Shown in pieces: positions 9,472 through 18,174 of a stretch of DNA of 22,403 bases. Origin of the DNA: Pinguiococcus pyrenoidosus. Taxonomy: Eukaryota > Sar > Pinguiophyceae > Pinguiochrysidales > Pinguiochrysidaceae. The stretch lies in the NCBI GenBank assembly GCA_019677205.1, contig JAAMXY010000646.1, forward strand, positions 1 through 22,403, written 5' to 3'. The notes under the pieces were generated by a model, which had not been told where the DNA came from, made no database searches, and was given only the letters and a program-made list of their open reading frames with translations. Within the stretch, counting starts at the first letter, position 1. The number at the start of each line of letters is the position of its first letter. The position numbers and the translations under genes were made by a program.

Positions 9472-9483
9472 CATGACGTCATG
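9472..9483. promoter_or_regulatory. CRE-type bZIP site in a 12-bp palindrome
   Basis: CATGACGTCATG is a perfect palindrome around TGACGTCA (9474-9481), the full consensus for CREB/ATF-class bZIP dimers. It lies 325 nt upstream of the U-box gene's distal ATG and about 465 nt upstream of the NCA2-like gene's ATG. Function is inferred from the consensus only. Confidence 0.45.
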
Positions 9484-9650
9484 ACATGCAGCCGGCTATG
9501 GGGTTTGCGTGATGCCTTCGCCCCGGAAAGACCCCAACTGCGCCCAACCAGCCCGGATGCACACAGCACCGGTTCTGGCGCTTCGCACCAATGACGGGGC
9601 CCCACCCTTGCCGCGGCGCTTCCCATTCGCCCGTCGCCGGAGAAACTGGT

Positions 9651-9681
9651 CGTCCGATTGGCCTTTGCGTCCAATCGGACG
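9651..9681. repeat. Perfect inverted repeat (11-bp arms, 9-nt loop) containing CCAAT boxes
   Basis: CGTCCGATTGG at 9651-9661 is the exact reverse complement of CCAATCGGACG at 9671-9681, separated by nine bases. Each arm ends next to the loop with ATTGG or CCAAT, the NF-Y core, in opposite orientations. It could be a paired transcription-factor site in the divergent promoter or a transcribed hairpin. Confidence 0.75.
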
Positions 9682-9769
9682 CAGCTCCGCAGGCACTGGC
9701 GCCCATCGGCGACAACCGCCCCGGAGTCGGCGCATGTCAGCCGGGTAGTGCGGCGTCAAGGCAGCAAGT

Positions 9770-9805
9770 GAAGTCGAAGTCGAAGTCGAAGTCGAAGTCG
9801 AAGTC
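9770..9805. repeat. Tandem hexamer repeat, six perfect GAAGTC units
   Basis: Six uninterrupted copies of GAAGTC, followed by degenerate GAC and AAGTC copies. It lies 142 nt upstream of the proposed start of the NCA2-like gene, so it may be in its promoter or 5' leader. Confidence 0.85.
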
Positions 9806-9946
9806 GACGGAAAGTCGATCCAGGATCACTGGTATTCTTCACCACTATCAAGGCAGTGCAACACGGATCCGCTCCGGGAGATCGAGCGAGATCGAGAGCG
9901 CATTCCTCATTCCTCCCCCTTTTCGAAAAGGGACAGCAGATCGAGA

Positions 9947-12688
9947 ATGAATGAATGCGTCGCCAGGTCGCAGGTCGCAGCTCGCGAGCTCCTCCCATGT
10001 CCGCACTGTCCCCTTGGCCTTGAGGCCCTTTCGACGCCACTCCAGAGCTTCTCTCGCCGTTTTTGGGCCTCCTCCCCAGTCTATGATGGCATCGTAAGCT
10101 CGCGGCGCCACCAGAATGCACCGACGAACCTCCACCGCCACCGGCGTGCCGGCGGAAGCCACCGGCTTGGCGCATCTTCAGAACATCGAAGGCGGCCTGT
10201 TTGAGCCCTTCGAAGATGGAGGTCTGCGCCTTTCCCGGCCTCCCGCGCTTCGCAAAGCTCTCACTGGTCCTGCGCAACTGAACAGCGGCGTTCTGGAGAG
10301 CGCAGCTGCAGAGCTTGCTACGGAAGGCCGAGCTGAGCGCCCTTGCGGCCCCCATCGCCGCCGCGGAGGATCTAAGGGTGGGCGCACAGTTGCTGGAGTA
10401 TTTGCTGAGGATGGTCATGGCGCTAGAACTGGCCAATGCAGACGAGGTGCGCGCGGCACCCAAATCCTACCGCTGCTCTTCCACGACGCTGAGGGCCTCC
10501 AGCGGCGCCGCAGGTGGACCAAGCGGCGGCCTACTGGCGCAGATGCATCGGGGCGCCGACGGTGGCGTGGATGGAGCACGGACCTGAGCTCTGGATGGCC
10601 CGCATCGAGGACTGCGGGCCCTTCCCGGGCCCTCTGCCGGTACGAAAGCATGCAAGATTGAGACGCCGGCGGTGCTTCTCTGCCCCGCTCCCTCGCCCGG
10701 ATCTGACGCTTGCTGAGGCCATGTAGGAGGACGAGGCAGCGGAAGGCGAGGGTAGCGGGGAGTGGCCGGGAATGTGGATCTGGCAGTGGTTTTGCCACGT
10801 GCAGAACCACTACCGCTATCGACTGCTGCTCTTCAAGCAGAGCATGCAGCAGAAGATCACGGCGTTGAGAGACATCCTCGAGAGGGAGCTCGAGTCCGTC
10901 GGCGCCCTGCGGCAGCACGTGTCGCTGCTGCCGCAGCTCCGAGACACCGACAGCATCAATGAGTGGTGCCACATCTCGGTGGCGCTTCTGCACCGAGTGC
11001 CGGACGTCACGCTGCCGCCGTTCCTCAGTGTCGACGGCAAGAAGCGGGAGGCCGACCTGGACGACCGCGTCATCCTGGACGAGCAGAGTTCGAGCGACGC
11101 CGGCGATGCGCACAAGATGCCGCTGTCCGCCTTGCTCACGTATCCGCAGACAGTGGTCGACGCCATGGTGGGCGCTCGACGCCGCCTGCGAGCGAGGTTG
11201 CGCAGCGGCGTCTCCTGGCGACGCCTCCAGCCGTTGTCAAGGGCGCACAGGCTCGGGATGTACGCCGCCATCACCTTTCCCTTCGTCGCCTCCGCGGTCT
11301 GGTACATCACGCGACCAGCGCGGCGATCGGCTCTGCACAGGATCCTCGTCGGGCTGGGGAAGTCGATGGAAGAGTTCTACCGCGAGCATCTCAAGGAGCC
11401 GCTGGTGGCCATCATCAACGAAGTGGTCTTTGCCCACCGAACGCCCATCACCGATGTCAAGGCGCTGATCCGAGAGAAGGACTCCCTAAAGGTGCGCCTC
11501 GCAGGCGGTGTCGCGCGGCATCGAAGGGTCCCTTGCTCTAACGCCTGGGTGCTTGGCTGGCATGTCGACAGAGTATGCTTAGCGACTACTACAAGGAGAT
11601 GACCTCGCTCTCCGACGAGGAGCGCAGCGCTCGAGTCCAGGCGTGTGATATGTCCCTCATCACGCAGGCGTATGAGAAGAGCTTGGTCACCAACTACAAC
11701 GCCGCGCGGAGCATGGTCACCGGCGAGCTTGTCCGCACCCTGCTGGTGCAGATGCAGTTTCTGAAGGTCGAGATGATGGAGCTCATGCGAGCCACCGAGA
11801 TCCTGATGAACGAGAACGAGATCAACATGCGGTTTATGGCGACCGTGCCCGCCATCCTGATGACGGGCGCCATCATCTGGGTGCTCAAGAGGCTCTTCTA
11901 CACCACGGAGCTGAGGAAGTCCAGACCAGCAATGCTAGCTTATCTTTCAAAACTCGTCCTCGCCATGGAGCGGTTCCTCACGCTGAGGTAAGAACGAGCT
12001 CTGGCCTTCCCCCGTTGCCAGAAGCGTAACAAGGCCCGCTGACTTTGGCGGCATGCAATGCTAGGGCGGGACCGACGCTTCAGCACGTCCAACTCTACTC
12101 GACCTACGTGCGACGCAATCCCGCAGCTTTTGAAGATCAGCAGAACCCTACTATATCTCGTAAGTCGTGCTCCTCGCATCGATCATCTGTCTTCTTGGCC
12201 TTGCCTCACCGTTGGGATGGGGGGGCTCCTTGGTCGCAGCGAAAGTGCCAAGCCCTCCGAACTTCGTCGATACGCGGACAGGGTCGTTCTTCGTGGAGTC
12301 CGATGCGCAGCTGTATTCGCCAAACGTCTTTCCGTTCAACCCGGCGCAGCAGGCGTCTCCGTCGTCGGGTGCGAACCTGGGCACGCCGCCTGCGCAGATC
12401 GTCTCGGATTACTCCCCCTGGAGGCGCGTGCTGCGGGCGCGGGACATGGGGAAACTGGTGCTGATGTCAGTGCGGCTGAGCCGTGTTCTAAGGGAGAACC
12501 GCGGGCGCTTCAACTCCGATGAGCTGCGGTCGATGCAGGAGGACTTGGACCAGCTGGTGGGCGATCGCGGGCCGATGACGGTGGGGCAGCAGCTTTGCAT
12601 CATTCACCGCATGACACGGTCCTACAAGGCCTTGCACGCGAACAATTTTGAGACCTCCAACTGGCTGCGGAGCCTCATCCTAGTGTAG
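9947..12688 (+). CDS. NCA2/DGS1-family mitochondrial membrane protein
   Basis: Yeast Nca2 influences expression of mitochondrial ATP synthase subunits, and plant DGS1 is a mitochondrial outer-membrane member of the family. Eight exons are proposed: 9947-10093, 10182-10221, 10286-10446, 10514-10639, 10727-11491, 11572-11987, 12065-12159 and 12240-12688 (732 residues, phases consistent). The call rests on the second half: DSLK joined to SMLSDYYKEM across an intron, then GELVRTLLVQMQFLKVEMME, NEINMRFMATVPAIL and a C-terminal segment ending GQQLCIIHRMTRSYKAL. Two membrane segments are visible, about 334-353 (LGMYAAITFPFVASAVWYIT) and 500-518. Exons 1-3 are the weakest: they are inferred from splice signals and continuity, and the donor at 10222 is unusual (GTCTGC). 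A shorter protein starting inside exon 3 cannot be excluded. It converges on the ESF2 gene, with only 98 nt between the stop codons. Confidence 0.8.
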
Positions 12689-12786
12689 GGGGGCTCCGAG
12701 GTCTGCAAGGCGATAGCTTGACGACATAGGCTTCTGCGGGGTGTGTGATGAGGGGAGGTTGCAGAAGCTCAGCGACATGAAAGACA

Positions 12787-13773
12787 CTACGTTGGAGGTT
12801 GCTTCACGATCGGCTGCCGCTGTCTAAAGCGCCTCTTGAAAAAGTTCAGATCATCTCTCCTTGCGGCTTCTGTGCTCGCCGGCGTCACCTCCGACCGCTC
12901 GCCGGCAGCCTCTTCCTTCTCGAGCTTCCGCTTCCGCTTGCGCTTCTCAATCGCGAGCATGGCTTTGCCTTTCTCGGCCAGTTCCAGCAGCTGCGCGTTC
13001 TCCCGCCGAGCTTGCAGCATCTCAGCCCTCATCCGATGCTGCTTCACGCGGCGCTCGTAGGCCAGCTTCTCGGTCAGGTGGTCCCACTTGAAGCCTTTCA
13101 AGTACTTGATGTTCCAGATATCTTCAAAATAGGCGCTCCGTCGATTGCCTCCGATCTACCCAAAGGACGAAGGCGTGGTGAACGTCGGGGAGCTTTGCGG
13201 CTTCGCATCGCGCTCGCGTCCGCTGCAGCTGGTTGCGTTTTCGTCGGCTTTTGCTTCACCACCCACGCACCTTGGTGTTGTTCAAGGAAAGGGCTACAAG
13301 TCTGGCCAGCTTCTTGTCGGCAAACTCCACCCAGCCCTCGACGTAGCGTTTGGTCTTGCTGCCGCCGGTCTTTCGCCGCGCTTTCCGATCAGATTTGTCC
13401 TGCAAAGTATTCCGAGGACGGGGGATCAGCCAAAGCACCTCGTGGGCCCTTGAGCCTGGCGCCAAATACTCACTTCCGCCTCCAGAAATACCCGCGTGAC
13501 CTCTCCGTGCTGCGACAAGAGCTGCTTCACCTTCTGAGGGCCCATGAACGGCGGGATCCGACTGAGATACACCACGCCTCTGCGCGCCATTCGCGCATTG
13601 AAATCAGACACATGCTCCACGGACAGCGTTTTGGGCCCTTCTGGCGCTGACACGGCCACATTGGCGCTTGTGGCGCCCTCGGACTTTGAAGCCTTGAGCT
13701 TTCGCCTTGATTTCCCGCCCTTTGAGGCCTCCACGGCCTTTGTGGCCTTGCCAGGTGGATCGCCTGCCTGCAT
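12787..13773 (-). CDS. ESF2: ESF2/ABT1-family nucleolar RNA-binding protein
   Basis: ESF2 (ABT1 in animals) joins the small-subunit processome and stimulates the helicase Dbp8 during early cleavage of pre-18S rRNA. Three exons, 13773-13474, 13399-13271 and 13155-12787, give 265 residues, close to the size of human ABT1; introns are GT-AG of 74 and 115 nt. The RRM-like core begins with [20 protein letters not shown] and [16 protein letters not shown], continues with [20 protein letters not shown] and SLNNTK, then [20 protein letters not shown] and [15 protein letters not shown] basic coiled C-terminus ([16 protein letters not shown]) follows. The N-terminal 50 residues are Lys/Ala/Ser-rich, as in nucleolar proteins. 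An AG acceptor directly upstream (CTATAG at 13801) suggests that a 5' leader intron or short extra exon could exist. Confidence 0.93.
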
Positions 13774-14150
13774 CCGCGGCCTTGAGAATGGGAAATCGTC
13801 CTATAGGATAGTTGAACAAGGCGCACGCGCGCTTTTCACGACGGACAGAAAAGTTTTGGCGGTGAACCGGTGTGACAGATGGACAGAAGGCGAACCGGCT
13901 GTTCATCAGTATAGAGATGTAACAGTAGATACATACACACAGTGTGCTTTTTCGACAGACAGTGGAGACATCGTTGGCAGCCGCTGGGAACGGCTTCCCT
14001 GAAACCCTTTTCAAAACATATTGTATCGCACCCAAAAAGTTATTCATATGAAGATAACTGAAGCTTCGAAACTTCTCGCTGTCGATCAGCTGACGAGGCC
14101 GAAGCAGCCGGCGTGCAAGCTGCCAGCCTCCCGAGGCGCCGCTCGTAGCC
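13774..14150. promoter_or_regulatory. Divergent intergenic region, ESF2 / cystatin-like genes
   Basis: This 377-nt spacer must contain the promoters of both genes. It is richer in A and T than the coding DNA. No TATAAAATA box or recognised site was found, and no convincing exon is present. Confidence 0.5.
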
Positions 14151-15609
14151 ATGTACTTCGCCGCGCTCGTCCTCACGAGTGCTTTCTGTCACGCTGCGTC
14201 GCAGCCAGGCGCGCCCGTGCCCATCTCGTCGGCGGAAGCGGAGGAGGCGGCCTATGAGGCGCTGCTGCTGTACTCCATCTCCTCACAAAGGTTCGCTCCG
14301 GATACTCCGCTGTTCTGCGCCGCGACGCTCGTCTCTTCTGGGTTGCCAGAGGCTTCGTAGGCCACGGAATCCATCTCCCGAGGGATGCTCCTCGCTCTTC
14401 CCGTTTGAAATTCCGCGTTCAGACGAAAGATAATCCTTGGGAATCGCTCTAACTTTGAATTTCGCGCCGCCGTCCAGGACCAATGCGCTTGGGCTGAACC
14501 GCATTGCCGACGCTCAGCGGCAGGTGGTCAGCGGCACCAAGTACATACTGGTTCTAATTGCCGGGGAGACCGACTGCCCCGTCAAGACGGTGCAGACGGC
14601 CAATGCGCTGAAGAACTGCGCGGTGGAGGGGCCTCTCGCGACCTACGAGGTGCTTTTCTCACCACTCCTGCTTTCCCTGTGCGCCTCTGGGTGATCTGCA
14701 GCATTGCACGTGTCCAGAGTTGATGCAGATGCGTGGGTGTGCCCGTGCGTTTGTGCGAGGTGGAGAAAGAGAACTCGAGGCGAGAAGACAGGGGGGCAAA
14801 TGCCTCGGAAGCAATTGAGCAGGTCGGGACGTTGCAAGGCTGGTGGAGGAGGGAAGCATCGCTTCTCTTGCTTGGATGCCTGGCCTGTTGGTTCCGAGCT
14901 TGGGGTACTTGATGGTCGATTGGTGATGAGGAGCGCCGAAGCAGGCCAACCACGCGAGCGCACGAGCTAACGGATGGGACTCGACTCGGTCAGGTGGAGA
15001 TCTGGGATCAAGCGTGGAGGACGCCACGCTTCACGCTTTTGAAGTTCGATCCGATGGAGACTGCCGCCTGCCCGGAGTGTCGGCGGCAGCAGACGAAGCC
15101 GGCGAGTGACGGCACGGAGGTGAGTTTGGGGAGTGCTCGACGGCACCAGAGAAATGGTCGCGGACCTGCCAGCTGAAAGCGACCCCGTCATCATGCAAAG
15201 GTCCTCGCGGCGCCAGCGATGAAGCTGGAGTCACCAGTGCCAGAGGTACGGGAATCATGCGTAACGTTGCACGTCAGTGATTCGTCTCCTACGGCCGAAG
15301 CCTGATGACCGCATTGCCTCTGCAGGACGCCGAAGGGCCTCCGAGTCCGATGCTCACCACGGCGATGTATCGGGTGCTCGCTGCCGCGGTAAGCGTTCCC
15401 TGCTCGTGCCAAGTGTCCGCTAGGTCGTGGCTGAGCTCAGCGCAACCTTGAAATACATGCAGGCGTGCCTTGGCGCTGCAGGCGCGCTCATTTTGATCCG
15501 GAAGAGGAAGAGATGGGCCCTTCCGCTAGAGGACCGCCAGTCTGCAAATGCGGCCTGGCAGGCGTCCGACACCAAGGCAGACTACAGAAGCTTCTCGAGG
15601 CTGTCATAG
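14151..15609 (+). CDS. Secreted cystatin-like cysteine-protease inhibitor, possibly membrane-anchored
   Basis: Cystatins block papain-type proteases with a QxVxG loop and a C-terminal Trp hairpin. Six exons are proposed: 14151-14290, 14478-14649, 14994-15119, 15201-15245, 15326-15388 and 15424-15609 (243 residues; every intron is GT-AG and every phase fits). Residues 1-16 form a signal peptide (MYFAALVLTSAFCHAA). The domain follows: EEAAYEALLLYSISSQ helix, RIADAQRQVVSGTKYILVLI with QVVSG at 62-66, a Cys pair region, and VEIWDQAWRTPRFTLLKF near 105-122 as the second hairpin. A linker with CPEC comes next. The last three exons end in a hydrophobic stretch (MQACLGAAGALILI, 194-207), a basic stop-transfer RKRKR and a short tail containing YRSF, a YxxF-type sorting signal. 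That suggests a type I membrane protein, but those exons are less certain because the stretch is short and their support is splicing logic alone. It is followed on the same strand by the MFS gene. Confidence 0.75.
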
Positions 15610-15945
15610 CGCTAGTTCTTCCCTGTCGTCTGTGGATCTCAGCTGCGGACCGATAGACGAAGATCCCTTGTTAAGCAAACGCCAAAACAGTCTGCGCTCT
15701 CCCTCCCCCCTCGCGTGATAGTCTTGTGATACGAAGCTATCCTATGCATCTGTACCTCTTGCAGTTCAACCTGCGCTTCAAACGCCTTGAGAACCACCAA
15801 GTCTTCGCCGTTTTCGCCACTTGCTTTCGGCCTCTCGACCACACCGTCTTGTGGCCGAGGCATAGGCGGGGCGCTGTGCCGAAAGCGGCGCAAAAAGAGT
15901 GCTTGTGGCGCCCTCTAGCCGGTGGTTTCTCTTGGCGGCACCGTC
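15610..15945. other. Intergenic region between cystatin-like and MFS genes
   Basis: This 336-nt spacer separates two genes on the same strand and should contain a 3' untranslated region and the MFS promoter. No exon, RNA gene or recognised site was found. Confidence 0.45.
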
Positions 15946-17748
15946 ATGACGACTTTTGTGGTGTATCGCGCGCGCTGGTTGGCACTTCTGCTGTTTTGCT
16001 TCTGCGTGCTGGTGAACGGTATGCTATGGATCGCCTTTGCGCCGGTGAGCGATCTGGTGGCCAGCTTCTTCGGCGTGCGAGAGACGCTCGTGGACCTGTT
16101 CGCGGTATCTTGGAACGCTTTGTACGCCCCAGGCACGCTGCTGGCCTCCTATCTCATGGCTCAGCAGGGCCTAAGAACGGTAACTCTACGACAATAGTGA
16201 TCTCAGCGCCAAAAGAAATGGGCGGATAAGCGTGGCGTCCTTGCTAGGTGACCGTGCTGGGCAGCTGTGCTATGGCTCTTGGCGCCTTCTTGAGGCTTGT
16301 GGGCGTCTGCATTGCGGACTCTTGGAGCTCCCTGAGGCTTCTGGGGTATGCGGTGACCTTGCTAGGTCAGGTCATGGCCGGCCTGGCCCAGCCAGTGTTT
16401 CTTAACGCCCCAGCTCTGCTGGCGGCGACGTGGTTCGGCCTGGAGGAGCGAGATCTCGCGACCGCCTTGGCGAGCTTCTGCAATCCGCTCGGAAACGCCC
16501 TCGGTCAGCTGGTGCCGCCGCTGATCGTGGCGGGAGATGCCGAGGATGCGGGCAGCGTCGGGGGCATGGTGACGCTGGCGTTGCTGCAGGCTGGCCTGTC
16601 CGCCTTGGCCTTGCTCGGCGCCTACGCGCTTTTCGACGACGCTCCGCCGTCGCCACCCTCGCGATCCACGCAGCTCCGGCAGCAAGAGTTCCGCCGGTCT
16701 CTTGACTCTCACCTTCGCGAAGTGCTGGGCGACTGCCAAAGGCTGCTGCGGGACTGGAACTTCCAGGCGCTGCTCTGGAGTTTCGGCATCGGCCTCTGCG
16801 CTTTCAACTCGCTCATGACCTTGATCAATCAGTACGTAGCCGTAGAGGACTACTCCGATGACGACGCCGGTCTTTTCGGAGGCATTTTTATCGTGTGTGG
16901 CCTCGCTGGCGCGCTCGTTGCCGCTCTGGTGATGCAGACCACGCGGGCCTACCGGACGATCTACAAGACAGCCTTCGTGGCATCTGGCGGCGCTTTCGTT
17001 ATGCTGATCCTGGTGTTGAGGCCAGGCCGCTTCCGTCTGGGCGCCATGGCCTTTGGGATTCTGGGTAGCATCATGCTCAGCCTCTTGCCGATCACCATAG
17101 GTGAGCAACGCACGTGCATCTGGCTCTCTCTCCCCCTTCTTCCACAAGACGGACTCACCTCGCATGGGTAGAGACGGCGGTGGAGTGCACGTATCCCTCC
17201 AGCGAGGAGGTCAGCGTTGGCCTCCTCTTCAGTTTCGGCAACCTCCTCACGATTCCGACCGTCTTTGGCATGGAGGCGCTGATCAACGCCCACGAGGTAG
17301 GCAGCCTCCGGCAGCCGCGCAGTGAAGCAGGCGTGTTTCTTTACGGGGATCGCTCGCCCTAGGACTACGACGGCACGGCGTTTACTCCAGTCAATATTCT
17401 CCTGCTTACACTAGCTGGAGTGGCAGTGGCAATCGCCCTGCTCTTTCAAGGCGATTACAAGAGATTGGCCGCTGAGTATGCTGTCATAGAAGACATGCAG
17501 GCCAACCAGCTCAGCGACGACGAGGTGGGGAACGCAAAGCGGCGTGCAGCATCCAATGAAGAGGCGCGTGTGCTGCGCGTTGACCATGCCGAGCTTTTGA
17601 CCCACCTCCTCTTGGTCGTCCTTTCTAACTCTAGAATGCCGTGTGGCAGTCCCCTCCGATCATCAAGGTGTACGGGGGCAAGTCGGGCAGCGTTGACGAC
17701 AACTTCACTACCGCGCTCCTGTACGGCGCGCGCTCGGCTTCACGATGA
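15946..17748 (+). CDS. MFS transporter of the SLC49 (FLVCR-like) family
   Basis: SLC49 proteins are twelve-helix major facilitators reported to carry haem, choline or related solutes. Five exons, 15946-16179, 16248-17100, 17172-17296, 17363-17524 and 17635-17748, give 495 residues; introns are GT-AG of 66-110 nt. The N-terminal YRARWLALLLFCFCVLVNGM matches the family start (basic residues then an aromatic-rich first helix). Other conserved parts are the LRTVTVLGSCAMALGAFLR loop-helix, QVMAGLAQPVFLNAPALLA, WFGLEERDLATALASFCNPL with GNALGQLVPP, and ECTYPSSEEVSVGLLFSFGN near helix 11. A long hydrophilic loop (DAPPSPPSRS onward) splits the two six-helix halves. After helix 12 a cytosolic tail of about 75 residues starts near FQGDYKRLAAEYAVIED. 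The substrate is not deducible. The last exon is chosen because it is phase-matched after a TAG acceptor; reading through the donor at 17525 would add a long unrelated tail. Confidence 0.85.
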
Positions 17749-18174
17749 TGTCGTCGCACGTGTCGGCTCGCCCGAACAAAAGGACAGCCTAACCTTGCGC
17801 TGTGCCGACATGATGAGAAGGACGATCTCGTTCAGAAAGCTTGTTGCTGGACCGTCGTCAACTGTCCTCCTGTGTGCGATTGAGTGTACTGTAGTGAGTT
17901 GTGGATATGAATTCAGACCTGCTGTAAATCGTGGACATTGCGTTGAAAAGCCTAAGAACCGAACGAACGAAAGCCCTCTTCAACCTCTACAGAGCCGCTT
18001 CCGATGCAGTTCGCTGGTGCGTCTACTGCTATGCTGTGGTATTGCAGTCTTGGCCAGTCTCCGGGCTCGCTGGGAATGCAACGACTGCGATCAAAATCAA
18101 AAAGCTTTCTACATGGGCGACACACTCCTCATCGCTCGGACTCCGCCGTGTCAGTCACGACGAGGGGAAGGGGC
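17749..18174. other. Convergent intergenic region between MFS and nitrite reductase genes
   Basis: Two 3' ends meet here. The 426 nt show no recognisable gene, repeat or RNA. One reading frame stays open across it but lacks family resemblance and is the read-through of an intron. Confidence 0.45.

Larger units (their letters stand above)
9147..9946. promoter_or_regulatory. Divergent promoter region, U-box/FHA gene and NCA2-like gene
   Basis: An 800-nt spacer lies between divergent genes. It holds a perfect CRE palindrome, a hairpin with CCAAT boxes on both arms and a six-unit hexamer repeat, each annotated separately. No exon was recognised. If the U-box protein starts at 8849, the regulatory region extends further left. 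Confidence 0.55.

Noticed and set aside
9756-10463. A 235-codon minus-strand frame, with a second overlapping minus-strand frame at 9848-10162 that reads protein-like (AYDAIIDWGGGPKT)
   Set aside because: Neither has an ATG start with splice support, and the plus strand gives phase-matched exons leading into the NCA2 family region. It would need RNA evidence to revive.
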